Source of the DNA: Peptoniphilus obesi ph1
GTDB taxonomy: Bacteria > Bacillota > Clostridia > Tissierellales > Peptoniphilaceae
DNA length: 58,163 bases
Assembly: GCF_000311865.1 (NCBI RefSeq)
Contig: NZ_HE978582.1
Location: forward strand, 132,917 to 191,079
Direction: 5' to 3'
Positions 45,199 to 54,741 of this stretch are shown here, in pieces; the first letter of the stretch is position 1, and each line of letters starts with the position of its first letter. The notes beneath the pieces are model-generated. The model saw nothing but the letters and a program-made list of their open reading frames with translations, ran no database searches and was not told the DNA's origin. Made by a program: the position numbers and the translations under genes.

Positions 45199-45739
45199 AG
45201 TATTCCTCCATTTCTTTTCTAAGCTTGTTTATAGTCCTATAAACTATTACAGAAACATTTGACTGACTAAGATTCATTAAATCAGCTATGTCTTTATTAT
45301 TTAATTCTGCACCGAATTTATAAGAAATAATTTGTTTTTCTCTTTCGTTTAATTTTTCTATTGCCTTCTTTAAATAAGTAATTTCTTCTGCTCTTTCTAC
45401 TTCTTCGTGCAGATCTTTATCGCTAGAAAACATATCTTTTATCTTTTCTAGTGGAAGAATCTGCCTCCTGTTAATTTTTCTATAATAGTCATAGAGTGCG
45501 TTTCTTGCTATGGCAAAAATCCAGACGTCTAAATTAGATTTTTCTTTATCATAGCTAGATAATTTGCTAAATATTTTTTTAAATACTTCAGCAGTCAAAT
45601 CTTTAACATCATCTTCATTGTTGATTCTGTAAGATAAAAATTTATAAACCCTAGTGAAATATTCATCATATATCTCTTCAAAATTGTATTTCTCTTTCGC
45701 CTTGTATGATCCTATATCTATAGATCCTTCTTTATTCAA
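45185..45739 (-). CDS. ECF RNA polymerase sigma factor
   Basis: About 184 residues. Region 2: YDEYFTRVYKFLSYRINNED and LTAEVFKKIFSKLSSYD, then LDVWIFAIARNALYDYYRK; region 4: IEKLNEREKQIISYKFGAEL and NKDIADLMNLSQSNVSVIVY. The frame is open from a GTG at 45757, but AAGGGAG stands 8 bases before TTG at 45739, so this is favoured. With its anti-sigma gene downstream it answers an envelope signal; target genes unknown. Confidence 0.9.
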   Translation of the reverse strand: MNKEGSIDIGSYKAKEKYNFEEIYDEYFTRVYKFLSYRINNEDDVKDLTAEVFKKIFSKLSSYDKEKSNLDVWIFAIARNALYDYYRKINRRQILPLEKIKDMFSSDKDLHEEVERAEEITYLKKAIEKLNEREKQIISYKFGAELNNKDIADLMNLSQSNVSVIVYRTINKLRKEMEEYYEFK

Positions 45740-45938
45740 GAGATCATCTCCCTTCACGGCCTTTTAAATTTAATTAATCTTTATTTTAGCTAGCTTCAAT
45801 AGTTAATACGTTCAATCACTAAAAATATTACAAAGATTTATAATATTTTTTGAAAAATATCAAAAATAACTTAATTTGTTCTAGTTTATCTGTTAATATT
45901 TATATATTAATTGATAATTTAATATGGAGGATGATTTT

Positions 45939-47237
45939 TTGGAAAAGAAAGAGGGCTTTAGCTCTATAATTGGATTTATTCTTGTAGCAATTGGCCTTGC
46001 TCTTGGAATTGGAAGCTTATGGCGTTTTCCTTATGTCGTTGGAGAAAATGGTGGAGCAATTTTCATAATAATGTACATAGCTATAATTTTAATTATTGGT
46101 ATTCCACTTATGACTTGTGAGGTAGCGATTGGCTTTTCTACTCAAAGAACAGCAATTGATGCTTATAAAACTCTAGCTCCTGGAAAAAAATGGTACTATG
46201 CTGGTTATCTTCACTTAATAGCTGCTATTTTAATTTTAGGATACACATCACCAATCTATGCTTGGATCTTTAAATATGTTGTTGCATCTTTCCAAGGTTC
46301 TTTAGCTGGTCTTGATGCTGATGGAGTTGTTAACTATTTTAATACTTTTAATGCTGATAAAAATGCAGTCTTTTTATTTTTCACTATTAACATTTTATTA
46401 AATGTTGCTGTAATTTTATTCGGTGTGCAAAAGGGAATTGAAAGAATTTCAAAAATTCTTTTACCAGCTTTATTTGTAATAATGGCAATAATAATTATTT
46501 CATCTCTAAAGCTTGAAGGTGCTATTGATGGGGTTAGATTTTTATTCCTACCTGATGCATCAAAGTTTTCTATGAATTCACTACTAACCTGCTTGGGACA
46601 AGCCTTTTTTGCACTTGGTCTTGCCATGTTAGGTTCAATGGTTTTTGGATCATATATTAAAAATGAAGATGAAGATATTTTTAAAAGTTCAGCTGTTATA
46701 TGTATAGCTTTAATTTTTGCAGGAATTGCTGCTGGTCTTATGATCATGCCAATAGTTTTTGCTACAAATCTCGAAGCTGCAGAAGGTGTTGCACTAAGTT
46801 TCTTAACTTTACCTAATGCTTTTAACCTTATACCAGCTGGTAGATTTTTATCTATGCTATTCTACTTAGGTTTTTATATAGCTGCATTTACTTCATCTGT
46901 TGGAATTCTTGAAGCTATTGTTGGACTTCTTAGTGAAAAGTATAGTTTTTCTAGAGTAAAATCACTTATTATTTCTGTAGCAATTATTTTATTTATAGCA
47001 TTTTTCTCAATCAGAAATGACGCTTTATTTAATCTTTTAGACAAGATCGAAAGTAACTTTATCTTAGTTATTGGTTGTCTTATCATTGATATTTTCTGCG
47101 GTTATGTTTGGGGTATTGAAAATACAATCAAGGCTGCAAATATAAAAAGCCCATTTGTTCAAAGCTGGATGCGCATAAGTATTAAATACATTGCACCTAT
47201 TGCTATAGTTATAATATTTATTACACAATTTCTATAA
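45939..47237 (+). CDS. Neurotransmitter:sodium symporter (NSS) family transporter
   Basis: A 432-residue protein with about eleven or twelve helices. IGFILVAIGLALGIGSLWRF and PYVVGENGGAIFIIMY are the NSS signature of helix 1, with the sodium-binding unwound part. Bacterial members carry amino acids such as tryptophan, tyrosine or methionine. An ATG at 45924 is in frame, but it overlaps GGAGG (45927-45931), which is 8 bases before TTG at 45939; the latter is taken as start. Ends in a strong terminator. Confidence 0.9.
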   Translation: MEKKEGFSSIIGFILVAIGLALGIGSLWRFPYVVGENGGAIFIIMYIAIILIIGIPLMTCEVAIGFSTQRTAIDAYKTLAPGKKWYYAGYLHLIAAILILGYTSPIYAWIFKYVVASFQGSLAGLDADGVVNYFNTFNADKNAVFLFFTINILLNVAVILFGVQKGIERISKILLPALFVIMAIIIISSLKLEGAIDGVRFLFLPDASKFSMNSLLTCLGQAFFALGLAMLGSMVFGSYIKNEDEDIFKSSAVICIALIFAGIAAGLMIMPIVFATNLEAAEGVALSFLTLPNAFNLIPAGRFLSMLFYLGFYIAAFTSSVGILEAIVGLLSEKYSFSRVKSLIISVAIILFIAFFSIRNDALFNLLDKIESNFILVIGCLIIDIFCGYVWGIENTIKAANIKSPFVQSWMRISIKYIAPIAIVIIFITQFL

Positions 47238-47328
47238 AATAGAAAAAGTTGGGTTTTTAAAAGTTTGTTCAATTTTGAATTTAAAAAACTAATTCAGAGA
47301 ATTTTTAATTTGAATTTGCAAAAGGAGA

Positions 47329-47358
47329 GGCTGTGAGTTTAATGCTCACAGCCTTTTT
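47329..47358. terminator. Terminator of the NSS transporter gene
   Basis: GGCTGTGAG (47329-47337) and CTCACAGCC (47345-47353) form a perfect stem, then TTTTTCTTAT on the plus strand. The convergent ABC permease ends at 47360, so it may be shared. Confidence 0.85.
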
Positions 47359-47359
47359 C

Positions 47360-49855
47360 TTATATACTCTTGAAAGTATTATCTGAGTTTTCGTTTATTG
47401 TTTTAAAACCACTTTTTATTGCAAATAAAACTCCTGCAATCATAAATACAAATACTACTATTAGAGGGATATAATTCATATTTGTTATCAGACCTTTTAT
47501 CGCAAATGCTAATTCATAGTTACTTCTATAGGCTCTCAATGCAATTCCAATAATGAACATAAAGATATAGGCTAAGAAAATATTTTTAAACAATATTTTC
47601 CCTTCTCCAAAGACCATCTTTTCCATTTGTTTTTCTGTCATGCCAGTGGTTGATAGAAGTTTAAAGTCATTGGATCTTGCCCTAAGGTTGCCTTTAAAAC
47701 TATTATAGGCATTGGACAGAGCGATGGTTATAAGAATGATTTGGATGCCAAGATTTAATAATTTTTCATTTCTCATTTGTTCTTTATTCATAGCAGCTTT
47801 TATAATTTCTGTAGAAGTGCCGCGGTCAGACTTTGGCACATAATTTGAAATTACTTTTTCGGCATCTTCAAATACTTTTTCCTTGTTTTTATCAGCCTTT
47901 ATTTTTACAAAATAATAGTAAACAGGATTTGATTCATCTATTCCATACTCGTCAATAAATTTTCTCATATTACTTGTGCTAGTAAATATAGGTATTTCGT
48001 TGTCATTATAGGCTTCTAAATCATAAGGTATTTCTTCTATACTTCTATCTATATTTAAATTTATGGGTTGTCCCTGTGCATTATATTTTAAGGTAAGATT
48101 TCCTGTATCCTTATCAGAAATTTTTATATACTCACTAAAAGCATACGGAGTTTTATTATCTTTTCTTATCTTATTAAGCAATAAATAAGATGCATGAGAG
48201 ATGTTATTTTCTTTTAAAAGCTTTTCAAAATCTTCATCTGTTAAGGCGTATATGCTTGCATATAGTCTATCTTTTGTTATTTTTCCATTATCAAGAGAAT
48301 TTTTTAAATCCTTAGACATAAAATCTTTATTATCGTCAAGGTAAAATTTGGTGTCATTTCTTTGATATAGGTGAAACTCTTTTATTCCTTCGACTTTTTC
48401 TAAGCTATCTAATAAGTTTTTGTCTAAATAACCATCTGTATAAATACTTGAATTAAAATTATACGGACTTTTATAAGAATTATATTTTTCATTCAAAGCT
48501 CTATAGGACTGGCTAACTAAAACTGCTGTCAAGGCAAAAGCAGACAGAGCCATGGAAATTACAATAATTCGATAGGTTGAACGATAAGACCTGTAATAAT
48601 CTTTTGCTAAAGTCTTTTCTATAGGTCCATTTATTTTTGACTTACCCAATTTAATGTTTTTTTCTGTAATCCCATTTAAACCTTCTATAATTTTTATTTT
48701 TGCACTTTTCCTAGCAGGGATTATCGCAGATAAATAAACTGTTAGGATTGACAATAATATAATCATTATTATAGAAATAGGGTTTGGATAGACGAAATAA
48801 AAACCTGGGGATTTTAAACTTTCTCCCAATATCTCAGACATATTTTTATAGGATATTGAATTATTAAGCCACATCAAGTATAAGAGAAGATTTGCAAATG
48901 CCAAAGATAAAATTGTTCCCAAGGCTATTGGTAAGGTTGAAAGTTTAAAAGCTTTCTTTCGAATCATTTTTTTGACCTGCTTATCTGTCATACCTGTGCT
49001 TTTTAATAGAGAAATTTCCTTTAAATCCCTATTGTTCCATACATTAAAAGAACCATAAATGATAAAAGCAAAAAGTAGGCAAAGAAAGAAGCCTGCTCCA
49101 TATTTTTCTATAGCTAAGTTTACAACACTCTTTGGTGGGATGATTCCTTTTGGATAGACCATCTTATATTCTAAGATATCTTTATTATAAAAAACTCTCC
49201 CAATGTCTAAGGCATGGTTCTCGTCAATATTCATTTCAGACAAAACTTCCCTAGTTTTTGTATAAGTATCCCTTATATTTTTATACCAAATTTGGGCTTC
49301 TATTTCATTATTTTTTTCAAATAAACCTTTCTTGTCATCACTTTCAGTCAAACCTATAAGCATAGACTCTTCAAATGATTTAGAATAATCATCATAAACT
49401 CCAACTACTTTATAAGTTTTATCACGAACAGTTATTTCAGAGCCCAAATCGTACTCTTTACTTTTTATTAAAAATTTCTCTGGAACTAAAATCTCGTTTG
49501 AATTATTAGGTTTTCTTCCCTCTTTAATATCAAAACCTATAAGACCAGTAGAATCTCCAAATTCATAGATAGTTGCATTTAAATCTGTCTCTATGATTTT
49601 ATTAAAAGAAATTTTTTCTATATCCTCATCATTTATTAATTTATCATAAAGTTTCTCGTCAATTTCACTAATTGACACATGGTAGTCTCCAACATTTTTC
49701 TTAACATAATTATACTGTTCGGTTCTCATTGCATTAAAGATAAAAATTACAGTTCCTAGTAGAATAACTGCTAAAAGTATGGAAATTTTAATAGCAAAAC
49801 TGTCTTTCTTATTATTTTTTACAGTTCCATCAGCTAGGTCATTAATAATTTTCAT
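47360..49855 (-). CDS. FtsX-type ABC exporter permease
   Basis: An 831-residue permease with a helix near the N-terminus, a large outside domain (about 50-255), three helices with an FtsX core (FNVWNNRDLKEISLLKSTGM, DKQVKKMIRKKAFKL), a second outside domain, and a repeat of the core at the end (FKLLSTTGMTEKQMEKMVFG). Such permeases belong to the BceB/MacB/Vex type and handle peptides or lipids. AGGAG is 9 bases before 49855, so this start is used instead of 49864. The partner ATPase gene is destroyed upstream, so the exporter is probably inactive. Confidence 0.88.
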   Translation of the reverse strand: MKIINDLADGTVKNNKKDSFAIKISILLAVILLGTVIFIFNAMRTEQYNYVKKNVGDYHVSISEIDEKLYDKLINDEDIEKISFNKIIETDLNATIYEFGDSTGLIGFDIKEGRKPNNSNEILVPEKFLIKSKEYDLGSEITVRDKTYKVVGVYDDYSKSFEESMLIGLTESDDKKGLFEKNNEIEAQIWYKNIRDTYTKTREVLSEMNIDENHALDIGRVFYNKDILEYKMVYPKGIIPPKSVVNLAIEKYGAGFFLCLLFAFIIYGSFNVWNNRDLKEISLLKSTGMTDKQVKKMIRKKAFKLSTLPIALGTILSLAFANLLLYLMWLNNSISYKNMSEILGESLKSPGFYFVYPNPISIIMIILLSILTVYLSAIIPARKSAKIKIIEGLNGITEKNIKLGKSKINGPIEKTLAKDYYRSYRSTYRIIVISMALSAFALTAVLVSQSYRALNEKYNSYKSPYNFNSSIYTDGYLDKNLLDSLEKVEGIKEFHLYQRNDTKFYLDDNKDFMSKDLKNSLDNGKITKDRLYASIYALTDEDFEKLLKENNISHASYLLLNKIRKDNKTPYAFSEYIKISDKDTGNLTLKYNAQGQPINLNIDRSIEEIPYDLEAYNDNEIPIFTSTSNMRKFIDEYGIDESNPVYYYFVKIKADKNKEKVFEDAEKVISNYVPKSDRGTSTEIIKAAMNKEQMRNEKLLNLGIQIILITIALSNAYNSFKGNLRARSNDFKLLSTTGMTEKQMEKMVFGEGKILFKNIFLAYIFMFIIGIALRAYRSNYELAFAIKGLITNMNYIPLIVVFVFMIAGVLFAIKSGFKTINENSDNTFKSI

Positions 49856-50402
49856 AAGTTTCATCTCCTAAGAAATTTAACCTACCATCTACCATTCTAT
49901 AGACCTTATCACAAGAATTTGCTACTTTTTCATCATGAGTAATGATCATAATTGTAGAATTTAATCTTTTATTTACAAGTCTGAAAAGTCCTGTGATTTC
50001 TTCAGAATTTTTTCTATCGAGATTTCCCGTAGGTTCATCTGCTAGAATGATGGCAGGTCTTGTAATCAAACTTCTGGCAATGGCAACTCTTTGTTGCTCT
50101 CCACCCGATAATTGTTTTGGATACCTATCAAGCTTTCCTTCTATTCCTAGTATTGATAAAATTTCCTTTAAATATTCTTCATCTACTTTTTTATTGTCTA
50201 ATAAAAGAGGAAGTAGGATATTTTTTCTTACATTAATATTAGGAATTAGATTGAAAAATTGGTAGACAACTCCTATATTTCTTCTGCGGAATACTGTCAT
50301 TTCGTCTTTGTTAAACTTGGTAATATTTTTATCTTGAATAAATATATCACCACTTGTTGGTGTATCTACTCCTGCAAGTAAATGAAGTAGTGTAGATTTG
50401 CC
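49842..50402 (-). pseudogene. ABC exporter ATPase, 5' part cut off by a mobile element
   Basis: The open frame goes from GKSTLLHLLAGVDTPTSGDI at 50402 through Q-loop region VYQFFNLIPNINV, signature LSGGEQQRVAIARS, Walker B ILADEPTGNLD and THDEK to 49842. The gene starts exactly at Gly-Lys-Ser-Thr of Walker A; the first 35-40 residues and the GxSG half of the P-loop are missing and a stop (TAG) directly precedes. ATPases of this class (MacB/LolD type) are about 225-250 residues. An internal ATG at 50300 cannot restore ATP binding. Confidence 0.9.
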
Positions 50403-50428
50403 CTACAATGTCAAGCAATTGTTACATA

Positions 50429-50458
50429 AAATTAGACGATATTTCTATCGCCTAATTT
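50429..50458 (-). terminator. Hairpin at the left end of the element
   Basis: AAATTAG with CGATA pairs to TATCG with CTAATTT, one mismatch (50429-50458). It follows the KilA-N gene by about 14 bases; the T run after it on the minus strand is weak (TTTTATG). It would shield the element from, or stop transcription into, the ABC genes. Confidence 0.5.
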
Positions 50459-50471
50459 ATATACAAAACTA

Positions 50472-51275
50472 TTATTTTAACTTTTTTATACGTTCACTTT
50501 CTGTTAGAATCCTCATTTGTTCAATAGCAATTGCATTTAATTTTTCTATCCTTTCAGTTGCATCCATTCCCTCATTTATAAAAACAGCATTTAAGTTCTC
50601 AAGATTTGATAAACACACTAATTGTGATATATCAGCATAGTCTCTCATATTTCCTTTTAACTCCGGATTATTTTCACGCCATTCTTTTGCTGTCATTCCA
50701 AACAAAGCTACATTTAATATATCTGCTTCACTTGCATAGATATAGTTTATTCTTTCCTTTGATAATTTCTCAGGGACAAGTTTATTCTTAATTGCATCTG
50801 TATGAATTTTGTAATTTATCTTAGCTAAATTCCTCTTGATATCCCAACCTAATTGTCTTTGCTCTTCTTCTTTTAAGCGCTCAAACTCTTTAATAAGATA
50901 GAGCTTAAAATAAGGTGATACCCACGACGCAAATTCAAAAGCTATGTCTTTATGTGCATATGTTCCACCATATCTTCCTGCTTTGGCAACAATTCCGATA
51001 GAATTCGTTTTATTGACCCATTGTTTAACCGATAAAATAAAACGATTAAAACCTGCTTCATTTTTAATTCCCTCGAATTCGGTGGAATTAAAATTCGCAT
51101 TATACATTTCTTCCCATATTCCTAAAAATTCAATTGTATTTTTATTCCTTAGCCATTTTTCTATTAGTGCCACACCATTTTCAACATTTCTAACCATGTC
51201 GGTTAAAGAAATATAATCTCTATTATCTATGGCAATAATGCTAATTTCTGATCCTTCTACATTTATTTTAGACAC
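50472..51275 (-). CDS. KilA-N domain DNA-binding protein
   Basis: A 267-residue protein with an N-terminal KilA-N domain (about 1-120): YISLTDMVRNVENGVALIEK, WLRNKNTIEFLGIWEEMYN, then KAGRYGGTYAHKDIAFEFAS and WVSPYFKLYLIKEFERLKEE. KilA-N domains bind DNA and are found in phage antirepressors and genome islands. The C-terminal part (150-267) is helical and ends basic. GAGGTG before GTG at 51275 sets the start; a longer ATG frame reaches 51299. Downstream of the recombinases on the same strand but with its own promoter. Confidence 0.8.
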   Translation of the reverse strand: MSKINVEGSEISIIAIDNRDYISLTDMVRNVENGVALIEKWLRNKNTIEFLGIWEEMYNANFNSTEFEGIKNEAGFNRFILSVKQWVNKTNSIGIVAKAGRYGGTYAHKDIAFEFASWVSPYFKLYLIKEFERLKEEEQRQLGWDIKRNLAKINYKIHTDAIKNKLVPEKLSKERINYIYASEADILNVALFGMTAKEWRENNPELKGNMRDYADISQLVCLSNLENLNAVFINEGMDATERIEKLNAIAIEQMRILTESERIKKLK

Positions 51276-51309
51276 AAAAATCACCTCATAATATCTCATT
51301 TTAACTATA

Positions 51310-51318
51310 ATTATATCA
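51310..51318 (-). promoter_or_regulatory. Extended -10 promoter of the KilA-N gene
   Basis: TGATATAAT on the minus strand, 35 bases before the GTG start, with no clear -35. In the 165-base gap upstream, CTCGCCA (51391-51397) and TGGCGAG (51430-51436) are inverted, and a further TTGGCG-like copy lies between; these may be binding sites for the KilA-N protein or a recombinase. Confidence 0.4.
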
Positions 51319-51464
51319 TTTTTTTATTTATTCCTAAATATTTACCCTATCAACTCATAGTAAACAGTACTATTTATTTCTGCGAATTTTCTCGCCATTA
51401 TTTTCATTTTGGCGTATTAAAATTAAAGTTGGCGAGATTATGAGTTACTTTTAATACTATCCAT

Positions 51465-52985
51465 CTATATTTCTACAATTTCTATTTCTCCACTTCTTGA
51501 TACAATTATCTTATCAATTTTATTGTCTAAATAAGCCTTCAATAAACTTTCTTCGTCTAAGACTGTAATATCCGTTTCTTTCCTTGAATCAATCTTCTCT
51601 GACTTCAACTCTTCCAATTTACTCTCCAATAATATCTTTTTATCTTGTATAAGAGATTTTTCCTTTAGATACGCCTCTTTAGAAATAATTTTCTTTTTGT
51701 AGTTTTCATAGATGATTTGTAAATTGCAGTTTAATATGGATATTTCCTTTAGAATCTCTTCTTTCACATTCTTGTGTTCTATAACTTTCTCTTCATTTAA
51801 TGTATTTTGAATCTTAAAATCTTTTAATTTGGGTTTTATAAGTTCAATAATATCTTTCTCTTTGATATTGTTTGGTGTTTTCTCAGCTTTACATAAATTA
51901 CAATAATAACTTTTATACTTGTATATTTTATCAGAATTCTTCTTTTGCCTACTATCACATCGAAAACTCATATGTCTACCACATTCTTTACAAAAAATCT
52001 TATCAGAAAAAATAGAACGATTTTTGTTCCCTGTATATCCCCCAAAACTTCGTTTTTCTTTTATTTTCTTTACCTCATCAAACACTTCTCTGGAAATAAT
52101 AGCTTCATGGGTATTTGGAAGTATTTTCCACTCGTCTTCAGGAAGTAAAATTCTTTTTCTTCCACCTATTTTTGTTTCTTTGAATTTATTATATACATAA
52201 TCCCCTGTATATAGTTCGTTCCTTGTAATCTGTGAGATAGCTGCATTTGTCCAAACTCTTTTCTTTACCTCACTTCCAGTAATTAAATTTCCAGTATAGT
52301 CAGAAAGTTTCAGTTCTTCTTTTCGTTCAGAGCGTGTAATATAACCTTTTTCATTAAATATATTAGCCACTTGAATACACGAATATCCTTTTAGCAATAA
52401 ATCAAAAGCTTCTTTAACTATAAAAGCTGTTTTTTCATCAATGATGATACTATGTTTATCTTTAGGATCTTTAATATATCCAAAAGGTGCTGCCCAATTT
52501 ATATTTTTCCCCTGCGATTTAATTTGCCTAATAGAACTTCTTACCTTTTCAGATAATTCCTTACTGAATAAATCATAATACAATGTCTTAAACTGTGTAT
52601 CCATATCTAATCCATTTCCATTTTCGTTTATGGAATCATAACAATCATTGATAGCTATAAATCGTATTTTTAGAAATGGTAATATATTGCTTAAGTAATC
52701 CCCAAGCAAAATATAATCTCTTGAAAACCTAGACATATCTTTTACAATTATAGTTCCTACTTTACCACTCTTTATATCCTCAATAAGCCTTAAAAATGAA
52801 GGTCTATTTGTATTAGTAGCAGAATATCCATCATCTACATATTCTTCTATTTCACAACTTTTTAAAGATGTTTCATTTTCAATGTAGCTTTTTATATAAT
52901 CTCTTTGATTTGCTATACTTACACTTTCATCTACTTTGTGATAATCTTCTTCAGAAAGTCTTAAATATATAGCTATCTTATTCAT
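51465..52985 (-). CDS. Large serine recombinase A
   Basis: A 506-residue large serine recombinase. Resolvase domain (1-150): IAIYLRLSEEDYHK with nucleophile Ser11, DGYSATNTNRPSF, IIVKDMSRFSRDYIL with catalytic arginines. Recombinase domain (about 155-290, PFGYIKDPKDKHSI), zinc ribbon (FCKECGRHMSFRC, then YYCNLC) and a coiled-coil (about 400-470). All parts of a TnpX/TndX-like enzyme are there. Third of three; its start overlaps the end of recombinase B by 8 bases. Confidence 0.93.
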   Translation of the reverse strand: MNKIAIYLRLSEEDYHKVDESVSIANQRDYIKSYIENETSLKSCEIEEYVDDGYSATNTNRPSFLRLIEDIKSGKVGTIIVKDMSRFSRDYILLGDYLSNILPFLKIRFIAINDCYDSINENGNGLDMDTQFKTLYYDLFSKELSEKVRSSIRQIKSQGKNINWAAPFGYIKDPKDKHSIIIDEKTAFIVKEAFDLLLKGYSCIQVANIFNEKGYITRSERKEELKLSDYTGNLITGSEVKKRVWTNAAISQITRNELYTGDYVYNKFKETKIGGRKRILLPEDEWKILPNTHEAIISREVFDEVKKIKEKRSFGGYTGNKNRSIFSDKIFCKECGRHMSFRCDSRQKKNSDKIYKYKSYYCNLCKAEKTPNNIKEKDIIELIKPKLKDFKIQNTLNEEKVIEHKNVKEEILKEISILNCNLQIIYENYKKKIISKEAYLKEKSLIQDKKILLESKLEELKSEKIDSRKETDITVLDEESLLKAYLDNKIDKIIVSRSGEIEIVEI

Positions 52986-54741
52986 GCTCTACCTCCAACT
53001 GCTCTCCCACATCTTTATCAAGTTTAAACTTAAAATATATAGTAACCTGCTTATACTCTGATATTTCTATATGGCTAATTAATGTATCGACCAATTCTTT
53101 ATCAACTTCTATGCTTTTAGCATCCAAGCAGCAAAATAGTACATCTATAAATTCTATAATTTCTCTTTTTTTCTTTTTTATATTTCTTATTCTTTCATCA
53201 AAAACTTTTAATTCATTTTTTAAGGTTTTTATTTGATTATTTATTTTTTTACTTTCTATTTTAAAATCACTTAAAAGAACCTCTCCTTTAACATAGTTTT
53301 CATATTGTTCTTGTAAATTGATCCTAAGAGAAGCAATCTTTTTATTATTTACATCTGTTTTTAGAGAAACTTGATTTATCTTTTCAGTACTTATATTTTC
53401 TAAATATATTTTTAGTCGTAATCTTTTATCCTTTTTATAAAAGCTTGAAACCAGTTTTTTTAAGGTATCTACTAAAATTTTGTCTAGGTCTGTTTCGTAT
53501 ATTCTTACATGAGATTTTTCTAAGTTTAATCTGTCTCCACCTTTACAATAATAGCAATAGCAAATCTCATCATGATATTTCAGTCCTCGTGGTCCATATC
53601 GTTTTTTCAAATATCTTCCACAAACACTGCACTGTATGAGGTCATCATACTTTCCTTCTTTTTTATAATCTCTTTGAATTTTTACTCCAACATTTTCTTT
53701 TCCGTCTTTTATTATGTTTTTCAGTGAATGGTAAGGTAGATAGTTTTGTTTTTTCTCCTTTATCTCTCTGATATTTTCAAATGTAGTTTTGTCTATCAAA
53801 CCTTCATGGGTGTTCTCTGTTATAATCCACTCTTCTTTATCACGAAACTTACTTTTCCTACTTGGATCATGTCTATTTGAGTATACTCTTTGAATCAAAT
53901 TCCCAATATATACTTCATCAGAAAGCATTTTTGATATATGAGAAATATCCCATTGTTTTATATCTTCTTTATCCTTAAAAATTTTACCTGTTCTTTTATA
54001 TTCATCAGGTGTCGTATATGTTTTAGTCAATTCTCTTGCTATTTGCATATTGGATTTTCTTTGACTTGCCATATAAAAGATAAGTCTTACTACATCTGCT
54101 GCCTGTTCGTCCATCACCAGAACTCTTTTACCATCAATTTTATCAACCTTATAGCCATACGGAGCCATCGCTCCTATAAAAGACCCTTGTTTCATTTTTA
54201 TTTCTTTAGAGGCTTTTATTTTCTTTGAAATATCTTTTGCGTATAAATCATTGAAGATATTTTTTATTGCTATTTCATAACTCTGATCTGATTTTATACC
54301 GTCTTTAGTATCCAGATTATCATTTACGGAAATAAATCGAACTCCCAAAAATGGAAATACTTTTTCGATATAGTTTGCGATTTCTAAATACTCTCTACCA
54401 AACCTTGACATATCTTTTACTATGATACAATTTATCCTACCTGTTCGGATATCTTCCATCATTTCAATAAATGCAGGTCTTTTAAAATTTGTTCCAGAAT
54501 ATTCATAGTCCTTGTATACTCTTAAAATCTTTATATCTTTTTCGTTTGCAGCATTTATACAAAGTTCTTCCTGCATTTCAAGTGAATTACTTTTATCCCT
54601 GTAAGCTTCCTTTCTTTCCTGTGATAATCTAGCATAAATACCGGCAATGTATATTTTTTCAATCACTTTTCCAACTTCTGTTTCTGATTGTGATATATGC
54701 CTATTTTTTGTTCTAGCCACAGCATACCTCACTTTCAGCAC
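52978..54741 (-). CDS. Large serine recombinase B
   Basis: A 587-residue recombinase with an extra basic N-terminus of about 30 residues before IAGIYARLSQERKEAYRD (nucleophile Ser40). DYEYSGTNFKRPAF, IVKDMSRFGREYLEIANYIE and a recombinase domain (APYGYKVDKIDGKRV) follow. The zinc ribbon is CSVCGRYLKKRYGPRG with CYCYYC. The coiled coil spans about 460-530. Overlaps recombinase C by 29 bases; the true start may be a later codon, as the early part reads in the end of gene C. Confidence 0.92.
   Translation of the reverse strand: MLKVRYAVARTKNRHISQSETEVGKVIEKIYIAGIYARLSQERKEAYRDKSNSLEMQEELCINAANEKDIKILRVYKDYEYSGTNFKRPAFIEMMEDIRTGRINCIIVKDMSRFGREYLEIANYIEKVFPFLGVRFISVNDNLDTKDGIKSDQSYEIAIKNIFNDLYAKDISKKIKASKEIKMKQGSFIGAMAPYGYKVDKIDGKRVLVMDEQAADVVRLIFYMASQRKSNMQIARELTKTYTTPDEYKRTGKIFKDKEDIKQWDISHISKMLSDEVYIGNLIQRVYSNRHDPSRKSKFRDKEEWIITENTHEGLIDKTTFENIREIKEKKQNYLPYHSLKNIIKDGKENVGVKIQRDYKKEGKYDDLIQCSVCGRYLKKRYGPRGLKYHDEICYCYYCKGGDRLNLEKSHVRIYETDLDKILVDTLKKLVSSFYKKDKRLRLKIYLENISTEKINQVSLKTDVNNKKIASLRINLQEQYENYVKGEVLLSDFKIESKKINNQIKTLKNELKVFDERIRNIKKKKREIIEFIDVLFCCLDAKSIEVDKELVDTLISHIEISEYKQVTIYFKFKLDKDVGEQLEVEHE

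Noticed and set aside
46334-47086. Minus-strand frames inside the NSS transporter gene
   Set aside because: No signals; the plus-strand protein has the family signature along its whole length.
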